Source: Desulfosporosinus sp. (GTDB lineage Bacteria; Bacillota; Desulfitobacteriia; Desulfitobacteriales; Desulfitobacteriaceae). Taken from it: 24,139 nt of DNA. Position numbers and translations under genes: made by a program. Below the pieces are notes generated by a model. That model saw only the letters and a program-made list of their open reading frames with translations, was not told where the DNA came from and did no database searches. Shown here in pieces: positions 6,988 through 14,923 of this stretch (its first letter is position 1; every line of letters begins with the position of its first letter). The stretch is taken from contig JADQBO010000031.1 in assembly GCA_016278585.1 (NCBI GenBank), positions 1 to 24,139 of the forward strand, in the 5' to 3' direction.

Positions 6988-8637
6988 TTAGGTTTGACTG
7001 GCAGCAGCCGCTTCAAGTTTAGCTATTTCCTCTTCTACTAGCTTGCGACGCAAAACTTTCCCAACAATAGTCCTAGGCAATTCATCTCTGAATTCTACGT
7101 AACGGGGCACTTTAAACGTAGCCATCTTAGTCTTGCAAAAAGCGATAAATTCCTGCTCGTTTGCTTCCGTATTAGGTTTCAATACAATATAAGCTTTAAC
7201 CGTTTCTCCACGGTATTGATCAGGTACCCCTGCAACAACAACCTCTTTAACCTTGGGATGTTCATATAGAACTTCTTCAATATCACGGGGGTAGATATTA
7301 AACCCGCCGGCAATGATTATGTCTTTCTTACGGTCAATAATAAAACAGAATCCTTCATCGTCCATCCTGCCTATATCGCCCGTATGCAACCAACCGTTGC
7401 GCATAGTTTCAGCTGTCTCTAAGTGCTTTTGCCAATACCCTTTCATGACTTGAGGACCTCGAATACATATTTCCCCTATTTCACCTACCGGAATTTCCCG
7501 GTCACCAGTCTCTAAATCCATAATTGCATAATCAGTGTCAGGGATTGGTAAGCCGATGGAACCAGTTCGAGTAGGACGATCGAACGGATTGCAATGGGTT
7601 ATTGGAGAAGCCTCAGACAAACCATATCCTTCGACTAAATGCGCTCCGCCTTGCGTCACTTCGACAAACTTTTGAGATACCTCCAAGGGCAATGGTGCAG
7701 AGCCACTTACATAGATTTTGATGGCCACTAAGCTCTCACGATATTCTTCGATTCGGGGGTGACTGTTAAGTGCCATATACATAGTTGGTGCGCCCGGGAA
7801 AAGAGTAGGCTTATAGGCACGAATGGTCTCCAATACTTGATCCGGTTCAAAACGAGGCAGAATAATCTGAGTAGCGGCAAGGGCTATTGCAAAATTTAGG
7901 CAATTTGTCATGCCATAGACGTGAAATACCGGTAAGATAGTGAGTATTCGTTCATTACCATATTCTAGATTTACCGACCATTCAATGACTTGGAGGGTAT
8001 TTGCAATAAGATTATGGTGAGTAAGCATAACCCCTTTAGATACACCCGTCGTACCACCCGTGTACTGCAAGACGGCAAGATCTTCGATGGGATTAATAGC
8101 TACATTAGGATAAACAGGTTCATGCTTAATTAGTTCATCGTATGAATATAAGCCTTCTGCTGGCTGGACCGGTGCCAAAAAGTTAAAGACAATCACCCGT
8201 TCTAACGCCGTCTCCTCGATTATATTCTTCACCCTAGGATACATCATTTCAAAAACAATGATGGTTGTTGCACCAGAATCATTCATTTGATACGCGATTT
8301 CTCGCTCAATATACATAGGGTTCGTTTGAACAACAATCGCTCCTAATTTAAGCAAAGCGAAAAAAGCGATTTCCCATTGTGGGCAATTCGGGCCCATTAA
8401 CCCCACACGGTCCCCTCTGACAATACCTATATCAGCTAAAGCACCAGCAAAGCGGTTAACTTGATCCCCGAACTGCCTATAGGTAAGCGTCTGTCCCCCA
8501 AAAATCATAGCAAGTGTGTCCGGCATTTTTTCCACTGTCACATCAAGCATTTGACCAAGGGACTGATAGGGATAATCAATGTGAGGCTTTACATTACTTG
8601 GATAACTTTTCAACCATAGTTTTTGGTTTTTTTTCAT
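6988..8637 (-). CDS. Medium/long-chain acyl-CoA synthetase (AMP-forming)
   Basis: 549 residues, full-length ANL-superfamily ligase that activates a carboxylic acid to its CoA ester through an acyl-adenylate. Motifs: P-loop YTGGTTGVSKG at 192-202; HVYGMTN around the acyl pocket; the GYGLSEASP motif; GWLHTGDIG; the hinge DRKKDIIIAGGFNIYP; and C-terminal PRTIVGKVLRRK with catalytic Lys527. The overall pattern (QTNPMY, DSGATTIIVFE) is that of FadD/LcfB-like fatty acyl-CoA synthetases, but the exact substrate cannot be read. AGGAGG lies before the ATG at 8637. It follows the MaoC-like gene by 86 nt; the pair is probably transcribed from the sigma-54 elements at 9362 and 9813. A carboxylic acid substrate, rather than only CoA transfer, can therefore enter the pathway. 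Confidence 0.92.
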   Translation of the reverse strand: MKKNQKLWLKSYPSNVKPHIDYPYQSLGQMLDVTVEKMPDTLAMIFGGQTLTYRQFGDQVNRFAGALADIGIVRGDRVGLMGPNCPQWEIAFFALLKLGAIVVQTNPMYIEREIAYQMNDSGATTIIVFEMMYPRVKNIIEETALERVIVFNFLAPVQPAEGLYSYDELIKHEPVYPNVAINPIEDLAVLQYTGGTTGVSKGVMLTHHNLIANTLQVIEWSVNLEYGNERILTILPVFHVYGMTNCLNFAIALAATQIILPRFEPDQVLETIRAYKPTLFPGAPTMYMALNSHPRIEEYRESLVAIKIYVSGSAPLPLEVSQKFVEVTQGGAHLVEGYGLSEASPITHCNPFDRPTRTGSIGLPIPDTDYAIMDLETGDREIPVGEIGEICIRGPQVMKGYWQKHLETAETMRNGWLHTGDIGRMDDEGFCFIIDRKKDIIIAGGFNIYPRDIEEVLYEHPKVKEVVVAGVPDQYRGETVKAYIVLKPNTEANEQEFIAFCKTKMATFKVPRYVEFRDELPRTIVGKVLRRKLVEEEIAKLEAAAASQT

Positions 8638-8723
8638 CCTTATTCCTCCTAATGTTTATGATAAAACTCTCACTTCTTCAGATAATGTATTCAACCTAAT
8701 TTTATTAATAGTACCTATGCAAC

Positions 8724-9125
8724 TTATAATTTCTCTTCCACTATCCCTGGGGTTATCAAGCTTGAACTGCTTGTAAACAACAATTCGCCCGAAAAATCAT
8801 ACCCTTTGGTCTCTATAATTACAAAGGTCAATCTTCCAGACCTGCCTTCGCGTTCATAGACATCCTTGATACGTCGCTTATAAGTTAAGGTATCTCCGAT
8901 AGAAAGTGGACGATGGTACGTAATCGTTTGTTCTCCGTGAATCATCCCTGGAATAGGTAATTCAAATCCTCCTATATTAGCCTGTATAAAAGTTCCCACG
9001 AACGTTGCCGGGACCTGGTCATTTAACTGAATCCCCGAAGCCTCAGCAAACTTCCGAACCTCCTCAAGCTCTATTTTCAATAAGAAGGGCTCACTTTCTT
9101 GGCCTATTAATTCTTTCCCAATCAT
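8724..9125 (-). CDS. MaoC/FAS1-like dehydratase domain protein (hot-dog fold)
   Basis: 133 residues beginning MIGKELIG, the usual opening of MaoC-dehydratase N-domain (FAS1-like, HadA-type) proteins. The conserved HGEQTITYHRPLSIGD segment follows at about 81-96. I chose the ATG at 9125 because AAAGGAT lies 6 nt upstream; a TTG 19 codons earlier has no ribosome site. The family hydrates or dehydrates enoyl/3-hydroxyacyl thioesters. The usual catalytic D-x-x-N-x-x-H region is replaced here (ASGIQLNDQVPATF), which fits the substrate-holding HadA-type half of a heterodimer. No HadB-like partner is in the window, so the activity is uncertain. It is the first gene of the transcript with the acyl-CoA synthetase. 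Confidence 0.78.
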   Translation of the reverse strand: MIGKELIGQESEPFLLKIELEEVRKFAEASGIQLNDQVPATFVGTFIQANIGGFELPIPGMIHGEQTITYHRPLSIGDTLTYKRRIKDVYEREGRSGRLTFVIIETKGYDFSGELLFTSSSSLITPGIVEEKL

Positions 9126-9361
9126 AGCTATATCCTTTCTATTCTGAAATTTCCAATTTATTAAGCCAGACTGGTTTTCCAAATTTATAAGGATAATTAT
9201 TTATTAGTTTATTTAGAATGTTCTGAAATTAATTACTAAAAATTTTTCGCTTTCTCTTTCAGCGTTTATCTCTTCGGCTCTATAGCATTTATATCCAAGA
9301 GGCTTATTTATTCCTTAAACACCTCCTTACTTTTTTTAATATTCTGATAAATTATAATTTA

Positions 9362-9377
9362 TGCAATTTATGTGCCA
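9362..9377 (-). promoter_or_regulatory. Sigma-54 promoter (-24/-12), proximal, for the MaoC-synthetase operon
   Basis: Minus strand TGGCAC-ATAAA-TTGCA followed by T, a full consensus match, with 10 bp between the GG and GC pairs. The predicted start near 9350 gives a leader of about 225 nt to the ATG at 9125. Downstream in that leader an isolated AAGGAGGTG has no start codon at a useful distance. Confidence 0.8.
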
Positions 9378-9538
9378 CCAATATTATGAGGCGAAAACAA
9401 ATAGATTACCTGGTTTGAGAGTTCTAATATGTACGTAATCAATACAATTCGATAGCAATTCCGTGTATAATCCATACATTCGTACCCCTTACAAACGTAG
9501 TTAATTCAATGGACATTTTTCTTGGTGACATTTAGCGA

Positions 9539-9625
9539 TCAATACAAAGGATCCTTAACCCAGAAGGGCCGTAATGAGGGTTTCATTCCCCTTACGGCCA
9601 TCCATAAACTCTTCTTACGTTTCAT
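9539..9625 (-). CDS. Possible 28-residue basic peptide downstream of a sigma-54 element
   Basis: ATG at 9625-9623, with GAGGGG about 9 nt upstream, opens a frame of 28 codons ending in TGA. The product begins MKRKKSLWMAVRG, is strongly basic and has several aromatic residues. It lies about 190 nt downstream of the sigma-54 element at 9813-9828, and its coding part contains the hairpin at 9567-9599. Nothing else supports it; it may be chance. Confidence 0.2.
   Translation of the reverse strand: MKRKKSLWMAVRGMKPSLRPFWVKDPLY
9567..9599. repeat. Inverted repeat (8-bp arms plus inner GGG/CCC)
   Basis: GGCCGTAA (9567-9574) and TTACGGCC (9592-9599) are perfect arms; GGG and CCC can extend the stem internally. 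No T-run follows on either strand, so it is not a normal terminator. Confidence 0.6.
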
Positions 9626-9812
9626 TAATCATTACCCCTCTTTCTATATCCTTTATTTTTTAATATCCTTTTACTGTATTCCCGATTATCAAGACATCTC
9701 TAAATGCTTACTCATTCCCCCTTTTGAACGACTCGAACGTAGGTCGTTAATTCTTCACACATACCTGCTTGAACATACTAGTTGGAATATTCTTAATTAA
9801 CTGAATATTATA

Positions 9813-9828
9813 TGCAATTTTTATACCA
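9813..9828 (-). promoter_or_regulatory. Sigma-54-like promoter (-24/-12), distal
   Basis: Minus strand TGGTAT-AAAAA-TTGCA followed by T, with the correct 10 bp between GG and GC. It lies about 450 bp upstream of the proximal element and points the same way, towards the MaoC-like and synthetase genes. Confidence 0.65.
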
Positions 9829-9842
9829 TTCAAAAAGCCTTC

Positions 9843-9888
9843 TTAATGCCAAAAATGTGTATGTTATATATATAGTTTTTGGCATTAA
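9843..9888. promoter_or_regulatory. 13-bp perfect dyad, candidate activator binding site
   Basis: TTAATGCCAAAAA (9843-9855) and its exact complement TTTTTGGCATTAA (9876-9888), separated by 20 AT-rich bases, so the half-sites are about three helical turns apart. It begins 15 bp upstream of the distal sigma-54 element. No T-run follows on the minus strand, so an operator or enhancer site is more likely than a terminator. Confidence 0.5.
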
Positions 9889-9927
9889 TTATATGTAAAT
9901 CGCACAATTATAGTTTGTTTCTTTTCT

Positions 9928-9963
9928 AAAAAAAAGAAAAGACTAACCACTTCTTGATTAGTC
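9928..9963 (-). terminator. Intrinsic terminator of the six-gene AbfD operon
   Basis: On the minus strand GACTAATCA (9963-9955) pairs with TGGTTAGTC (9949-9941) over 9 bp with one G-U, loop of 5, followed by TTTTCTTTTTTTT. It lies about 95 nt after the stop of the gene ending at 10059. Confidence 0.85.
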
Positions 9964-10058
9964 CTTACTGTACAATACAAAATTTTTTTATTTTGGCATA
10001 ACCTTTAACGGTTCAACTCATCAATAAAAATGCTACTGGCGGATCTTTAGTTTACAAG

Positions 10059-11531
10059 TTAATGCCAATCCACGTCCTTATTTTCCTGAACACCTGAGAG
10101 CTGCTCCGCAAGATTTTTACGGTATGCTAGATTGATCAATCGACTGATCATGATGCGTTGAGCTTGGGGAGAACCCGCTCCATGCATAGATTCCGTTAGA
10201 TAACCTACAGCAGCGGTACCCATAGTAAGGTTTTCTATCAGCCTCAACATACGCTGGCGGTTTTCCGCAGGTATATCTGACGTTCCAATAAAATATTTCT
10301 TAATTAACACTCCCACCTTTGAATGAGCGAAGTCTTTTTCCGCTGGCATTGTAACAAACGCTCCACCTGCAATATCCTGGGCTAATCTTGCAATTTCGTA
10401 GGGAAAACGGGTTACGTTCTGCTTACAAATATTTGCTAACAGTATGTCGACTAAATAATTGCCAGCGGCAGTTTTACTTCCCTCTGTCGAACAGGCAATT
10501 CCGCAAGAATATAGAGTCTCGTTAAGATGGCACATCTCCACTATCTTATCCTTAACATGGGAAGCACGAGAAACACCGTTGTACTCTGCCATGGCTTGAG
10601 TAGCACCAATCAGCGCATCCCCCACCCCGACCTTACATCCCCCATAACTCTGACGGTGATAAGAGGCAAATCGTTCCACCAGCATGGTCGTAAAATCAGT
10701 TTCACCATCCATGAAAACACGGTCCCAAGGTACGAATACATCATTAAATATGGTCATAATCTCCTGACCCCCGAAATACTGGTTCCCAACATCTATGCTA
10801 CCACCCTCCAGTTTGCGGGTATCACAGGATTGTCGACCATAGACAAAAATAATCCCCGGCGTCTCAAGGGGCACAGCAAAGCTAACCGCCCACTCTTTCT
10901 CATTCTCTTTAAGTGAATTATTGGGCATTACCAGAATTTCATGAGAGTTGAGCATTCCGGTTTGATGCATCTTGCATCCTCTAACGACAATACCGTCCTC
11001 ATTCCGATCCACTATATGCACATACGCATCCGGGTCACTTTGTTCCCCGGGGCTCTTCGACCGATCGCCACGTGAATCGGTCATACATCCATCGACTGCG
11101 AGATCGTTATCCTGAACGTATTTTAAAAACTCAATGAATCGATCATGATAGTTAGTCCCATGTTTGGCATCTATTTCAAAAGTGGTGTTAAAAACCGCAT
11201 TGAAAGCATCCAATCCGACACAGCGTTGAAAGCAACACCCTGTTTTTTGTCCCAATAGACGTTGCATCTTCACTTTTTTAACCAAGTCTTCAGTGCTCTG
11301 ATGAAGATGGGTAAAACGATTAACCTTTTTTCCGGTCAGGTTTGATGTGGCGATCATGATATCTTGATACTCAGCTTCCATGGCCATCTTATAGGTCATC
11401 GCCATGGCGTTGACCGAGGGACGAACCATCGGGTGGTCAACGTGATTCTCTACCTTCTTGCCAAACATATAAAGGTCAATTTTCATTTTACGAATGCTAT
11501 CAATGAATTGCTGCGGCGTTTTTAAAGTCAT
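10059..11531 (-). CDS. abfD: 4-hydroxybutyryl-CoA dehydratase / vinylacetyl-CoA isomerase
   Basis: 490 residues closely matching the Clostridium aminobutyricum enzyme along its whole length. It dehydrates 4-hydroxybutyryl-CoA to crotonyl-CoA by a ketyl-radical mechanism using FAD and a [4Fe-4S] cluster. Cluster ligands are present: Cys100 and Cys104 in CCFQRC, then His292 and Cys299 in YHRQSYGGC. Active-site residues also stand: Thr191 (KMHQTG), Tyr296, Lys300, Glu257 (GGQE) and Glu447 in TESMHGAGSP, matching Glu257 and Glu455 of the characterised enzyme. ATG at 11531 has GAGGTG just upstream. It is the last gene of the operon starting at 17800 and lies 66 nt behind an acyl-CoA dehydrogenase. 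Presumably cytoplasmic and oxygen-sensitive. The exact physiological substrate could be a substituted 4-hydroxyacyl-CoA. Confidence 0.95.
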   Translation of the reverse strand: MTLKTPQQFIDSIRKMKIDLYMFGKKVENHVDHPMVRPSVNAMAMTYKMAMEAEYQDIMIATSNLTGKKVNRFTHLHQSTEDLVKKVKMQRLLGQKTGCCFQRCVGLDAFNAVFNTTFEIDAKHGTNYHDRFIEFLKYVQDNDLAVDGCMTDSRGDRSKSPGEQSDPDAYVHIVDRNEDGIVVRGCKMHQTGMLNSHEILVMPNNSLKENEKEWAVSFAVPLETPGIIFVYGRQSCDTRKLEGGSIDVGNQYFGGQEIMTIFNDVFVPWDRVFMDGETDFTTMLVERFASYHRQSYGGCKVGVGDALIGATQAMAEYNGVSRASHVKDKIVEMCHLNETLYSCGIACSTEGSKTAAGNYLVDILLANICKQNVTRFPYEIARLAQDIAGGAFVTMPAEKDFAHSKVGVLIKKYFIGTSDIPAENRQRMLRLIENLTMGTAAVGYLTESMHGAGSPQAQRIMISRLINLAYRKNLAEQLSGVQENKDVDWH

Positions 11532-11597
11532 GCCTTCACCTCACTTCTCCTTTTGTGTGACTTTACAGAAATCGTTAATATTCGGTAACCCTAATAG

Positions 11598-12749
11598 TTA
11601 ACCTGCATCCATTGCATCCCACTGACTAGCCAGATGTTCGAGATGAAACACGGTATTTCCATACATACCCTCTGAAGCAAGTGCACGCTTGTAATATAAG
11701 TGAATATCATGCTCCCAACTAAACCCTATACCCCCTAGGATCTGTAAAGTGGTGGCAGCAGCCTTTCGATACATGTTGCCTACGTATGTTTTTGCAATCG
11801 AGGCTGCTTTACTGGCTTCCTGTGGATTGACATCTATCGTCCAAGCTGCATACTCTGCGATGGATCTTGAGCTTGCTAATTGCAAAAATATCTCCGCGCA
11901 TTTATGCTTAATTGCTTGGTACGAACCAATGGGCTGTCCAAACTGAATTCTAACTTTAGCATATTCGGTGGCAATTTCTAAAACTTTCTCACCGCCGCCT
12001 AGCATTTCTAGACCCAAAGCAGTATTGGCCCGTATCAACATACTCTCTAATGACGGCCATCCTTTTCCAGCCACCCCTAAGAGTGTTGCCCTCGAAACTG
12101 TGGTGTTTAAAAAGGATACTGCACAGAGTTTCCTGCCTTGGTCCATGGTCGGCAAACGTTCAATTTCGACTCCTTCAGCTTGTGGATCAATTAGGAATAA
12201 AGAAATTCCCTCGTCACCTTCAGCAAGTTTTTCGGTTCTTGCCGCTACAATTATTAAATCAGCAATATGAGCATCGGGCACAAAAAGTTTCGTTCCCTGT
12301 AAAGAATAGCTATCACCCTTTTTAGTTGCTGTAAGTTTGACACCCTGCGCTCCCCACTCCACGTCCTCTTCATACAAAGCAACCGTGGCAATTAGCTTAC
12401 CTGAAGCAATCCTTTCCAAGAGATTTGCCTTTTGATCTTCACTTCCCACCATTTTGATCAATTCTGTCGCCAAAACGACGGTTGAGAAAAAGGGTCCTGG
12501 CATGACGACCCGTCCCATCTCATGTAAAATTAACCCTAAATCTCGGAAAGAAAGACCTAACCCTCCGTACTCCTCGGGGATAGTCAAGCCTATCCACCCT
12601 AACTCAGCCATTTTCGTCCACATCTCAACTTCGTAGCCTTGAGGGTTTTCCCACATCTCACGAACATAGTCACTAGTGAAGTTGGTATTTAAAAATTTTC
12701 GGGCACTTTGTTTTAACATTTCTTGTTCTGACGTCAAGGTAAAGTCCAC
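11598..12749 (-). CDS. Acyl-CoA dehydrogenase, probable non-catalytic partner subunit
   Basis: 383 residues with the acyl-CoA dehydrogenase fold: N-terminal helical domain (WIGLTIPEEYGGLG near 48-61), middle beta domain and C-terminal helical domain (RIQFGQPIGSYQAIKH; QILGGIGFSWEHDIHLYYKR). I set the start at GTG 12749 (VDFTLTSEQ): GGAGGGAG lies directly upstream and overlaps the TAA of the preceding gene, implying translational coupling. A longer frame reaching 12908 would overlap that gene. The glutamate seen at the LxxER site of related enzymes is replaced (SMLIRANTA), and the C-terminal EGT motif is absent (SEGMYGNT). Together with its catalytic-looking neighbour this fits the alpha2beta2 FadE26-27/FadE28-29 type, where only one subunit carries the base. 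Heteromer formation is inference. Confidence 0.88.
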   Translation of the reverse strand: MDFTLTSEQEMLKQSARKFLNTNFTSDYVREMWENPQGYEVEMWTKMAELGWIGLTIPEEYGGLGLSFRDLGLILHEMGRVVMPGPFFSTVVLATELIKMVGSEDQKANLLERIASGKLIATVALYEEDVEWGAQGVKLTATKKGDSYSLQGTKLFVPDAHIADLIIVAARTEKLAEGDEGISLFLIDPQAEGVEIERLPTMDQGRKLCAVSFLNTTVSRATLLGVAGKGWPSLESMLIRANTALGLEMLGGGEKVLEIATEYAKVRIQFGQPIGSYQAIKHKCAEIFLQLASSRSIAEYAAWTIDVNPQEASKAASIAKTYVGNMYRKAAATTLQILGGIGFSWEHDIHLYYKRALASEGMYGNTVFHLEHLASQWDAMDAG

Positions 12750-12765
12750 AGATGTTTCTCCCTCC

Positions 12766-13965
12766 TTAATTTCTTCGAACGGTATCTTTGGGCAGGCCAA
12801 GTACCCGTTCTCCGATAATATTCTTTTGAATTTCCGTGGTACCGCCTTCAATGGTATTGCCCCTAGCTCGCAAAAAGTCAAAAGCAAACTTGCCGTTATC
12901 TTTGGCAAACTTCGAGCCTTTCATTAATTGACCATAGGGCCCCATAATTTCCAAGGCGGTTTCTTGCATCCGTTGGTTTAGCTCACTCCAGAATATTTTG
13001 CCTATACTACCTTCCGGACCGGGCATTTCTCCTTTAAGTAGTGTGGAAAGATTTCTGTACTGATTAAGGCGCATAACCTCTAAATCAACTTGTAACAGGG
13101 CTATTTTCTGTCGATATACAGGGTCTTTAAGAATTGGCCGACCATTACGGATCGTATTATTGGCAAAGGCGATTAGCCTATCGAGGGATTTTTGGAGCTT
13201 GGGCAAGATAGTAATCTCATTCATGATCCGTTCAAACATCAAGGTGGTGATGGCGATTAACCAGCCCTCGTTTTCTTTTCCCACAAGTCTATCTATGGGG
13301 ACCTCAACATTGTCAAAAAATATCTCGTTATATTCGGCCTGTCCCGTTATCTGCTTTATTGGCCTTACTGTCACTCCCTGACTCTTCATATCGACTAACA
13401 GATAACTTAAGCCCTTATGTTTGCTGACTGATGGATCCGTTCTAACGACTACAATGCAAAAATCTGCCACATGCCCAAGACTTGTCCATACCTTTTGACC
13501 ATTAACAATATAATGTCCCTCCACTCGAACTGCGGAAGTCCTTAAATTTGCTAAATCAGATCCGGCGTTAGGTTCTGAAAATCCTTGGCACCAAATATGC
13601 TCACCTGAAAGAATCTTGGGGATGAACTCTTTCTTCTGTTCTTCAGTACCGCGAGAAAGCAAGGTAGGCCCGACCAGCCCCATAGAAAGACTGTCGAACA
13701 CTTTCCAAGAGTAATTAGTGCTTAACTCCTCAGTTACAATAATATGCTGCATCAAAGTCCCACTTTGACCACCATATTCCTTAGGCCAATGTATGCCCGC
13801 ATATCCAGCATCAAAAAGTTTTCTTTGGAATTTTCGATAAATTTCGGCCTGCTCATGCCAGTCCTCTGGGGTATCGTCATTTGTCGTTGAAGGGATATTT
13901 TCGCTCAACCAATTCAGGAACTTTGCTCGGTATGCTTGATCATCTGGACTCATTGTTATGTTCAC
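12766..13965 (-). CDS. Acyl-CoA dehydrogenase, probable catalytic subunit
   Basis: 399 residues. Visible motifs: WPKEYGGQSGT (60-70); WCQGFSEPNAGSDLANL for flavin and substrate (125-141); GQKVWTS (156-162); LMFERIM with Glu245, the catalytic-base position of isovaleryl-type and FadE26-like enzymes; and C-terminal RGNTIEGGTTEIQKNIIGER. It introduces an alpha,beta double bond in an acyl-CoA using FAD, passing electrons to an electron-transfer flavoprotein not found here. The start is GTG at 13965 with GGGAGG 10 nt upstream; an ATG at codon 5 has no such site. Its stop overlaps the ribosome site of the partner subunit gene. The sequence style is that of dehydrogenases acting on bulky or cyclic acyl-CoAs in steroid-type pathways, but the substrate is unknown. 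Confidence 0.92.
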   Translation of the reverse strand: MNITMSPDDQAYRAKFLNWLSENIPSTTNDDTPEDWHEQAEIYRKFQRKLFDAGYAGIHWPKEYGGQSGTLMQHIIVTEELSTNYSWKVFDSLSMGLVGPTLLSRGTEEQKKEFIPKILSGEHIWCQGFSEPNAGSDLANLRTSAVRVEGHYIVNGQKVWTSLGHVADFCIVVVRTDPSVSKHKGLSYLLVDMKSQGVTVRPIKQITGQAEYNEIFFDNVEVPIDRLVGKENEGWLIAITTLMFERIMNEITILPKLQKSLDRLIAFANNTIRNGRPILKDPVYRQKIALLQVDLEVMRLNQYRNLSTLLKGEMPGPEGSIGKIFWSELNQRMQETALEIMGPYGQLMKGSKFAKDNGKFAFDFLRARGNTIEGGTTEIQKNIIGERVLGLPKDTVRRN

Positions 13966-14070
13966 TTCTTCGATACCTCCCTTGTACTTTAATCATTTAA
14001 TTCTTTATGCGGACGGAACAGCAAGTTCAAACAAAACACTCCTAGTACCCCCATTATTAACTAATCAAAT

Positions 14071-14862
14071 TTATTTGCCCCTAAATTTAGCTTTTCTCTT
14101 TTCTTTAAAGGACTGTACGCCTTCTTTAAAGTCTTCTGTGCCAGCACATAAGGCTTGATAAGAAGCTTCAGTATCCAAAAATGTCGCGAGATGTGTCTCA
14201 AAACTCTTATTTAACATTGCCTTTGCTAGTCCAATGGCCTTAGTGGGACCTTTGGCAAGGCGTAAGGCCAATTCCCAGGTCACTGATTCGAGGTCCTCTC
14301 CAGACACAACCTGATTAACAATTCCCCAGCGTTGTGCAGAGTGCGCATCAAATGTTTCCCCGGTAAAGGTAAGTTCTTTGGCCTTATTCAAGCCAACTAG
14401 GCGTGGCAAAAGGTAAGACCCAGCTAAGTCTGGGGCTAAACCGATTCCCACAAAGGACTGGGCAAATTTGGCATTTTCTTCGGCAATGATGATATCCGCG
14501 ACCATGGCCAAACTCATTCCTGCTCCAACCGCAAAACCCTTGACTGAGGCAATGACTGGTCTATCCAGGTTGATTAATTCTTTAAGCCAACGGTGAGTAT
14601 TTTTTAAGCCAGCACGTCGCTCGTCAGGATTGGCAGAACTGAATTTGCTCAACATCCCCTTGATATCTCCGCCTGCGCAAAAGGCTCGGCCAGTGCCGGT
14701 AAGAATAACGCACCGGACCTCCGGGTCATCACGGATTTCCGCCACTGCAGAACCGATTTCTTTCCCCATCACGCGATCAAAAGCGTTAAGAACTTCTGGT
14801 CTATTAAACATAATCGTAGCCACTCCAGATTGCTTTGTTACAATAATAGTTGTATATTCCAT
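14071..14862 (-). CDS. Enoyl-CoA isomerase/hydratase family protein, PaaG-like active site
   Basis: 263 residues of the crotonase superfamily. Oxyanion-hole segments AFCAGGD (60-66) and GFAVGAG (109-115) are intact. The classical hydratase Glu144 position is Phe137 (AQSFVGIG). The Glu164 equivalent is kept (Glu163 in KELTFTG). Asp145 in LAPDLAGSYLLPRLVG sits where PaaG-type double-bond isomerases have their catalytic aspartate. I therefore favour shifting a double bond between the 2- and 3-positions over simple hydration; this is inferred from alignment by eye. Start at ATG 14862, preceded by GAGGGTGA; a GTG nine codons earlier has no better site. It lies between a DUF362 gene (61 nt upstream) and the catalytic dehydrogenase gene (105 nt downstream) in the same operon. 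Confidence 0.9.
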   Translation of the reverse strand: MEYTTIIVTKQSGVATIMFNRPEVLNAFDRVMGKEIGSAVAEIRDDPEVRCVILTGTGRAFCAGGDIKGMLSKFSSANPDERRAGLKNTHRWLKELINLDRPVIASVKGFAVGAGMSLAMVADIIIAEENAKFAQSFVGIGLAPDLAGSYLLPRLVGLNKAKELTFTGETFDAHSAQRWGIVNQVVSGEDLESVTWELALRLAKGPTKAIGLAKAMLNKSFETHLATFLDTEASYQALCAGTEDFKEGVQSFKEKRKAKFRGK

Positions 14863-14923
14863 GATTAATTCACCCTCTTCTTTGAACACCCTTATTAGTC
14901 CTCAATAAAATTTTGTCCTTAAA

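Larger units (their letters stand above)
9378..9812. other. Gene-poor region between two sigma-54 elements
   Basis: No protein family is recognisable in either strand. A 92-codon plus-strand frame (9522-9800) has no ribosome site and no recognisable motifs. The only structured items are the hairpin at 9567-9599 and the overlapping 28-codon minus-strand frame, listed separately. Confidence 0.5.

Noticed and set aside
9567..9599. Hairpin read as an intrinsic terminator
   Set aside because: No run of Ts follows on either strand.
9522..9800. 92-codon plus-strand frame between the MaoC-like and AbfD genes
   Set aside because: No ribosome site, no recognisable domain, and it runs opposite to the sigma-54 elements on both sides.
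12750..12908. Longer N-terminus for the dehydrogenase at 11598-12749
   Set aside because: It would overlap the preceding gene by more than 140 bp and lacks a ribosome site; the GTG at 12749 has one and matches where the family begins.
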